Assembly: GCA_018830745.1 (NCBI GenBank) | Contig: JAHJRU010000186.1 | Span: 1 to 10,242, forward strand | Direction of reading: 5' to 3' | Origin: Chloroflexota bacterium | GTDB taxonomy: Bacteria; Chloroflexota; Dehalococcoidia; Dehalococcoidales; JAHJRU01 | Length of the DNA: 10,242 nucleotides | In this document: one piece after another, positions 6,648 to 10,242 of the stretch | Position numbering within the stretch: position 1 is the first letter of the stretch | Layout of the letters: the number at the start of each line of letters is the position of its first letter | Position numbers and translations under genes: made by a program | Notes under the pieces: generated by a model | What the model was told of the DNA's origin: nothing | Databases searched by the model: none | What the model saw: only the letters and a program-made list of their open reading frames with translations

Positions 6648-9600
6648 CTATAGTTTGCCTATCTTTGAGGCCAGGATGATGAGGGTGATGAGCATAGCCA
6701 CCATGGTCAGCAGCAGGGCGCTACCCAGATAGATTAACCAGTCTGCCCAGTGGGGAAAAGTGGGCTGAGGGGATGGCGGAGGTGGTGATGGTGGCAATGA
6801 TGGTACTGCCAGTGGCGCTGACGACTGTATTGGTACAGGAGATATTTTGTCGATTGTTGGTGAGGCGGTTGATGGGGCGGATGGGGTTTTAGATAACGGT
6901 GGTGATACGGATTCAGTGGTAAAGGCACCGACAGCGCTCCAGGCACTGTAGGAGCTGGACCCGGTGGCTCTGACCTTCCAAAAGTAAGCCGTGTCAGGTT
7001 TCAGGTCGATATCACTCTGCCAGGCAGTTGAGGGTAGTGCATATTCACCCATCTTGACGATGGTTGGATTAGTGAAGGACGGGTCGGTGGATAACAGAAA
7101 CTCGTAGTGGTGTCCCCAGTCGATGGCGCTCCACTGGAATAGTGGCTTGGAGATGGCGGAAATAGCGCCCGCTTCAGGGCTGATTAGCTTGGGAGCTATG
7201 GTCTCCGAGCCAAGAGGGGTGGTGAATGACCAGGTGGGTGACCACGGGCTCAGCACCGGTGAAATAGCTCTCACCCGCCAGTAATAAGTGGTAGCCGGTT
7301 CGAGGGCAGGCACTTTAGCTGAGGTAGCCCTGGGCTCACCTTCAAATCCAGTGGGCAGGTTGAGGAAGTCGGTTTCGTGGTCAAGCTGCCAGCGGTAGCG
7401 GTCGGCACCTTTCAACACTTCCCAGTCCAGGCCGATATTACGGACGGTGTAATCTACGATGTTACCGATGCTCGGTGTTTTTTCTTCTGGTGAACTGAGG
7501 CTAACCTGACGGGCGAGACTATCAATATAAACCATCACCCGGTTATTGGTGGTGTCAATTGACCACAGTCGGTCATCCCTGATCCACAAACCAGTTAACG
7601 TGGCGCCGTCGCTGAGTTTATTGGTTACGGTTTCAAAGGTGGGGCCCAGGGGATAGGTAGGATTAAGGCAGCGTTCCATTCCACCATCAGCCTTGAAGTT
7701 GGTGGCGTATAAGGCCCCACCGTCCACTGTTTTCAGTTCGCCGATAGTGGCATTGCTGGGAAGAGTGCCATCTATACTTTCCCAGTCAGAACTGGTTCCA
7801 ATGATGTAGCGGTAGATGCCCCCGCCCTGACTATCGCTAGCGGCGTAAACGGTGTTATTGCTGGCGAATTTCGGGTCAAAGGCGATGGATAGATTGCCGG
7901 TCAGAGGCGGTGTGGTGGCATCTGGCGGTAATGGTTCAAATGAATCACCATCATCATGGGACCAGTAAATCCACCCGTTGCTATTGCCAACCAAGATAGT
8001 CTTGTCCTGGTTATAATTCGGTGACAGGGAGATGGAATTCAGCGACTGGCTGCCCGCTGCGATAGCCTTGGAGTACCATGCTCCGGCGTTGTTAGTATGA
8101 TAGACCAGCCCGTTGCTACCATCGAAGCCGCCGATAAACAGGATGTTATCATCAACCACCGTCCAGGTGTCGATAGAAAAGGATGCACCGGTATTCGGGT
8201 TGCTATTTATATGGTGGGCGAAGGTCTGCCCATTATCAGTTGACTTAAATAGAGACGGGTTGCCACTGCTGCCAGCCAGGAATACTACCTGGTGTTCGTT
8301 GCCGTACTGTGGGGAAAGCTGAATTTTATCAAGCGCAGTGACGTTGGCCAGAGCGCTGGAGTAGGTTCTTTCCCATATAGCTCCGTCATTAAGGCTGCGC
8401 CACAGGCTGTGGCGGCCTCCGGTGCGGTGGGTAAGCATGAATAGGGCACGGTTCTCGGAGTAATTGGGCGCCGGGGCTAAAGCAACGATGTCACTGATTC
8501 TGGTGTCAATCAGGCTTAGCTGGTTCCAGGTGAGCCCGCCATCGGTGGTGTAGGAATAGGCGCTTTCATTGCCGCTGGTCACGGCATAGGCTCGTCCGCT
8601 GGTGTCGAAATTGGGTGACACCAACACCATGGTGTTAGTTTGTCCTGTTGGCTCTTTGGTGGCGCTGCTCCAGTTTCGGCCACCATCGGAGCTGGAATAG
8701 ACCTGAGCACTGCTGGTGGCACCGGCCAGCAAATGGGCGCTGCTGGCTGTGCCGACTACGCCTACAGAGGCTATGTCAATATTGCTCAGGCCATAGGCAG
8801 AGCCGATATTAAGGTCAGTGGCTGCCGACATGCCGGGGGCGCTGGCATTTTGAATTCGGTAGACGTCTCCGTTTCCGGTGCCGGTGTTTATGGATACGAA
8901 CTGGACATATTCTTCCGGGGTCACCGCCGTCTCGTAGTCATCCGGAAAAGCAATAGCTGCCGAGCCGGTTATGGCTACCGGGGTGGGGGTTCCAGAGTTA
9001 TCCCGGTCGAGTTTGGCGTCGCCAATGGCGTTACCCCATCCGGAATCGCCTACTTTGCTCATTACCAAGGTATCAGTTTCATCGGTGACCACGGCTACCA
9101 GCTGACGGTTTCCTGATTGACCGGGAGCAAAGGCTACCGCATAGGCATCATAGTTGCCCAGGCTGGTATCCGTCCAGTTGGTGATATTGCTTTCATCCAG
9201 AAGATAAATGCCTCCGTACTCACCGCTATCGGTGTCTTTGGTGCCGACGGCGATGATGTAATTGTTCTGCCGGGTAACGTCTACGGAGGTAATTTCGACA
9301 TTGTTACCGCCGGCCCCGCCAATGCCGGCTGCCATCAAGACGAAGTTCCTGCCGGCATCAGTAGAGCGGTAGAGATTGGCTGAGGTGGCATAATAAACTA
9401 TGTTGGCGTCACCCGGAGCGGTGGCAATATCAACTATGGAGTCCTGCACGTTGCCGGTGTATGACCAGGTATAGCCGCCGTCTGCGGATTTAAACAGGGT
9501 ATAGCTTGTCCCGGCCGGAGTGGCATAGCAGTACAGGGTGCCGTCAGCGGCCAGGGTCAGGTGCTGTATGTCTGAGCCGTCAGCCAGTACCCAATTACCG

Positions 9601-9746
9601 GCTTTGCCTTCGGTGGGGATATTGACGTTAGACCATCTGGCCAGATTAGAACTGGCGGTTACTTCTCTGGCGGGAGTGTTCGGGTTGAGCAGACTCAATA
9701 GCAGAAGCACGCCCAACGCACAGAGGATGACTCTCGTTTTTGCCAT
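6648..9746 (-). CDS. Large surface-anchored Asp-box (BNR) propeller protein with FN3-like domains
   Basis: A 1032-residue predicted exported protein of unknown ligand. A signal peptide is at about 1-27 (basic MAKTR start, Leu-rich core). Asp-box repeats (S/T-x-D-x-G-x-T-W/F type) are seen at 87-94, 128-135, 352-359, 400-407, 451-458, 502-509 and 596-603, with a degenerate one near 551-557. These imply one or more beta-propellers over about 40-745, as in sortilin-like or photosystem II stability-factor-like proteins. Two fibronectin-III-like domains follow (about 757-843 and 853-945), each with a Y-Y/F-W-R/K-V-R-A strand and ending in S/AFTT. Next come a Pro/Ser-rich linker (about 948-998) and a transmembrane helix (about 1003-1025) with a short basic cytoplasmic tail. 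No lipobox or LPXTG motif is visible. It could be a cell-envelope or adhesion component. Sialidase activity is not supported: no catalytic signature seen beyond the Asp boxes. The ATG at 9746 is required for the signal peptide; it has no properly spaced Shine-Dalgarno. Confidence 0.88.
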   Translation of the reverse strand: MAKTRVILCALGVLLLLSLLNPNTPAREVTASSNLARWSNVNIPTEGKAGNWVLADGSDIQHLTLAADGTLYCYATPAGTSYTLFKSADGGYTWSYTGNVQDSIVDIATAPGDANIVYYATSANLYRSTDAGRNFVLMAAGIGGAGGNNVEITSVDVTRQNNYIIAVGTKDTDSGEYGGIYLLDESNITNWTDTSLGNYDAYAVAFAPGQSGNRQLVAVVTDETDTLVMSKVGDSGWGNAIGDAKLDRDNSGTPTPVAITGSAAIAFPDDYETAVTPEEYVQFVSINTGTGNGDVYRIQNASAPGMSAATDLNIGSAYGLSNIDIASVGVVGTASSAHLLAGATSSAQVYSSSDGGRNWSSATKEPTGQTNTMVLVSPNFDTSGRAYAVTSGNESAYSYTTDGGLTWNQLSLIDTRISDIVALAPAPNYSENRALFMLTHRTGGRHSLWRSLNDGAIWERTYSSALANVTALDKIQLSPQYGNEHQVVFLAGSSGNPSLFKSTDNGQTFAHHINSNPNTGASFSIDTWTVVDDNILFIGGFDGSNGLVYHTNNAGAWYSKAIAAGSQSLNSISLSPNYNQDKTILVGNSNGWIYWSHDDGDSFEPLPPDATTPPLTGNLSIAFDPKFASNNTVYAASDSQGGGIYRYIIGTSSDWESIDGTLPSNATIGELKTVDGGALYATNFKADGGMERCLNPTYPLGPTFETVTNKLSDGATLTGLWIRDDRLWSIDTTNNRVMVYIDSLARQVSLSSPEEKTPSIGNIVDYTVRNIGLDWEVLKGADRYRWQLDHETDFLNLPTGFEGEPRATSAKVPALEPATTYYWRVRAISPVLSPWSPTWSFTTPLGSETIAPKLISPEAGAISAISKPLFQWSAIDWGHHYEFLLSTDPSFTNPTIVKMGEYALPSTAWQSDIDLKPDTAYFWKVRATGSSSYSAWSAVGAFTTESVSPPLSKTPSAPSTASPTIDKISPVPIQSSAPLAVPSLPPSPPPPSPQPTFPHWADWLIYLGSALLLTMVAMLITLIILASKIGKL

Positions 9747-9753
9747 GTGGCGA

Positions 9754-9782
9754 ATTTTACTCCGCTTTCAGGAGTAAGTCAA
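9754..9782 (-). promoter_or_regulatory. Strong promoter of the surface-protein gene, probably leaderless
   Basis: TTGACT (9782-9777), exactly 17 bases, then TAAAAT (9759-9754): each box is one mismatch from consensus with ideal spacing. Only 7 bases separate the -10 from the ATG at 9746, so transcription should start at or within a base of the A of the start codon. The nearest GGAG lies between the -35 and -10, upstream of the predicted start, and so would not be in the mRNA. Confidence 0.65.
9757..9777. promoter_or_regulatory. Candidate operator: inverted repeat filling the promoter spacer
   Basis: TTACTCC (9757-9763), a 7-base spacer, then GGAGTAA (9771-9777), a perfect dyad. It spans the whole interval between the -10 and -35 of the surface-protein promoter and touches both. 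The position suits a repressor or a spacer-binding activator. No regulator gene is adjacent, so its identity is unknown. Confidence 0.45.
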
Positions 9783-9793
9783 GGCTTTGAGAC

Positions 9794-9827
9794 AAAAAGG
9801 AAGCCCCCCGAATTTCGGGGGGCTTCC
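9794..9827 (-). terminator. Intrinsic terminator of the upstream surface-protein gene
   Basis: A 13-bp perfect stem with a 3-base loop: left arm at 9799-9811, right arm at 9815-9827, with a core of six G-C pairs. It is followed on the minus strand by TTTTTGTCT (TTTTT at 9798-9794). It lies 45 bases after the stop of the gene entering from the right edge and isolates that gene from the next one, which starts about 50 bases further on with its own promoter. Confidence 0.92.
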
Positions 9828-9862
9828 GGATTATCTGGAGTGTTATCCGTCAGGTCAAGACC

Positions 9863-9888
9863 GGACGTCTGGTTATGGACGTCTGGTT
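9863..9888. repeat. Short tandem repeat across a stop codon
   Basis: GGACGTCTGGTT occurs at 9863-9874 and again at 9877-9888, a 14-base period. The TAA stop of the minus-strand gene (9875-9873) lies at the join, so one copy encodes the RRP-type C-terminal residues and the other is non-coding. It looks like a small local duplication. Confidence 0.7.
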
Positions 9889-10242
9889 CTGAGTATCAGG
9901 ACAATCACTGCAATAACCAGTACTGCACCTATGATGATGATGGTCCAGATGATAGCAGGAGTAACCGCTGATGTCGGTGCCGCCGGGATGTTAATCACCG
10001 GGGCTGGCATTGGCGCTTGCTCTTTGACTATCACTGGTGGAGCAGGTGCTGGTGGAGCTACAGGCTTCGCCATGGTGGTGAAGCTGATGACGCTCTGAGG
10101 GCTCACCGTTGGCTCCACAGCTGTGACGAAAGCGAAGTAGGTCATGCCGTATTCCAGGGCTGTTGCTGGCTGGAAGGCTGGAGCATCCACGAATACCGGA
10201 GTACCGGCTACGCGGTTCTTCCCCGCTGCGTCAGTTGACAGG
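9873..10242 (-). CDS. C-terminal part of a second FN3-like, membrane-anchored surface protein (partial)
   Basis: The frame is open from the right window edge to the TAA at 9875-9873, about 122 residues, with no stop codon up to position 10242; the true start lies outside. The visible part begins with LSTDAAGKNRVAGTPVFVDA and continues through an FN3-like strand pair (LEYGMTYFAFVTAVEP) that ends in VISFTT. A Pro/Ala-rich linker of about 35 residues follows, then a hydrophobic anchor (AIIWTIIIIGAVLVIAVIVL) and a basic tail ending RTRRP. This is the same C-terminal plan as the 1032-residue protein at 6648-9746 (FN3-like domain ending in FTT, Pro-rich linker, helix, short basic tail), so the two are probably tandem paralogues or members of one surface-protein class. 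A GTG at 10190 lies inside the domain and is not a likely start. It is followed by a strong terminator at 9794-9827. Confidence 0.8.
   Translation of the reverse strand, partial: LSTDAAGKNRVAGTPVFVDAPAFQPATALEYGMTYFAFVTAVEPTVSPQSVISFTTMAKPVAPPAPAPPVIVKEQAPMPAPVINIPAAPTSAVTPAIIWTIIIIGAVLVIAVIVLILRTRRP

Noticed and set aside
8640..9383. Two consecutive plus-strand open frames (158 and 88 codons) with Gly/Ala-rich translations
   Set aside because: They are antisense to the Asp-box propeller region, whose repeat motifs are clearly in the minus-strand frame; Gly-rich shadows are expected opposite such sequence.
6648..9746. Sialidase or BNR glycosyl hydrolase function for the large surface protein
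   Set aside because: Asp boxes are structural and occur in many non-enzymatic propellers. No sialidase RIP-type motif or catalytic pattern could be picked out.
1..10242. CRISPR arrays, tRNA or rRNA genes, insertion sequences, phage or defence genes
   Set aside because: None seen: no regular spaced repeats, no transposase or integrase motifs, no tRNA-like cloverleaf, and coding sequence covers nearly the whole window.

Overview
This window looks like a piece of a Chloroflexota genome, most likely a Dehalococcoidia-type lineage. The basis is the style of the proteins: the GpsA, HrcA and DnaK sequences, and very large signal-peptide/propeller/fibronectin-like/C-terminal-anchor surface proteins without a sortase motif. 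Base composition is balanced to mildly GC-rich. The lineage call is inference from general familiarity; no search was run.

Layout, left to right. (1) Positions 16-1062, plus strand: gpsA, glycerol-3-phosphate dehydrogenase. Its 3' end overlaps the convergent dnaJ by 17 bases. (2) Positions 1046-5761, minus strand: a complete class I heat-shock operon in the order hrcA-grpE-dnaK-dnaJ. The first three genes are packed tightly, with each stop codon inside or touching the next Shine-Dalgarno sequence. dnaJ is set apart by about 105 bases holding a perfect 13-bp hairpin and a possible internal promoter. (3) Positions 5762-5960: a 199-base divergent control region. It has a TTGACA promoter for hrcA, a CIRCE operator (17 of 18 consensus positions), a second promoter facing the other way, a 20-bp near-perfect palindrome between the two -35 boxes, and extra CIRCE half-sites. 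(4) Positions 5961-6593, plus strand: a small metallo-beta-lactamase-fold hydrolase (UlaG-like/Lactamase_B_3 type), followed by a clear intrinsic terminator. (5) Positions 6648-9746, minus strand: a 1032-residue predicted surface protein with a signal peptide, Asp-box (BNR) propeller repeats, two fibronectin-III-like domains, a Pro/Ser linker and a C-terminal membrane anchor. Its promoter places the transcription start at or within a base of the ATG (probably leaderless), with a 7-7-7 inverted repeat filling the promoter spacer. (6) Positions 9794-9827: a strong intrinsic terminator for the next gene upstream on the minus strand. (7) Positions 9873-10242, minus strand: the C-terminal end of a second surface protein of similar build, cut by the window edge.

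How the parts work together: HrcA represses its own operon through CIRCE, and DnaK, DnaJ and GrpE form the folding cycle. gpsA (phospholipid precursor), the MBL-fold enzyme and the surface proteins are neighbours with no evident functional tie to the chaperones. Most of the window is conventional, and I do not see an undescribed defence or mobile system. The parts most worth a second look are regulatory: the composite hrcA/MBL control region, the apparently leaderless surface-protein promoter with its dyad, and the tandem propeller-type surface proteins of unknown ligand.
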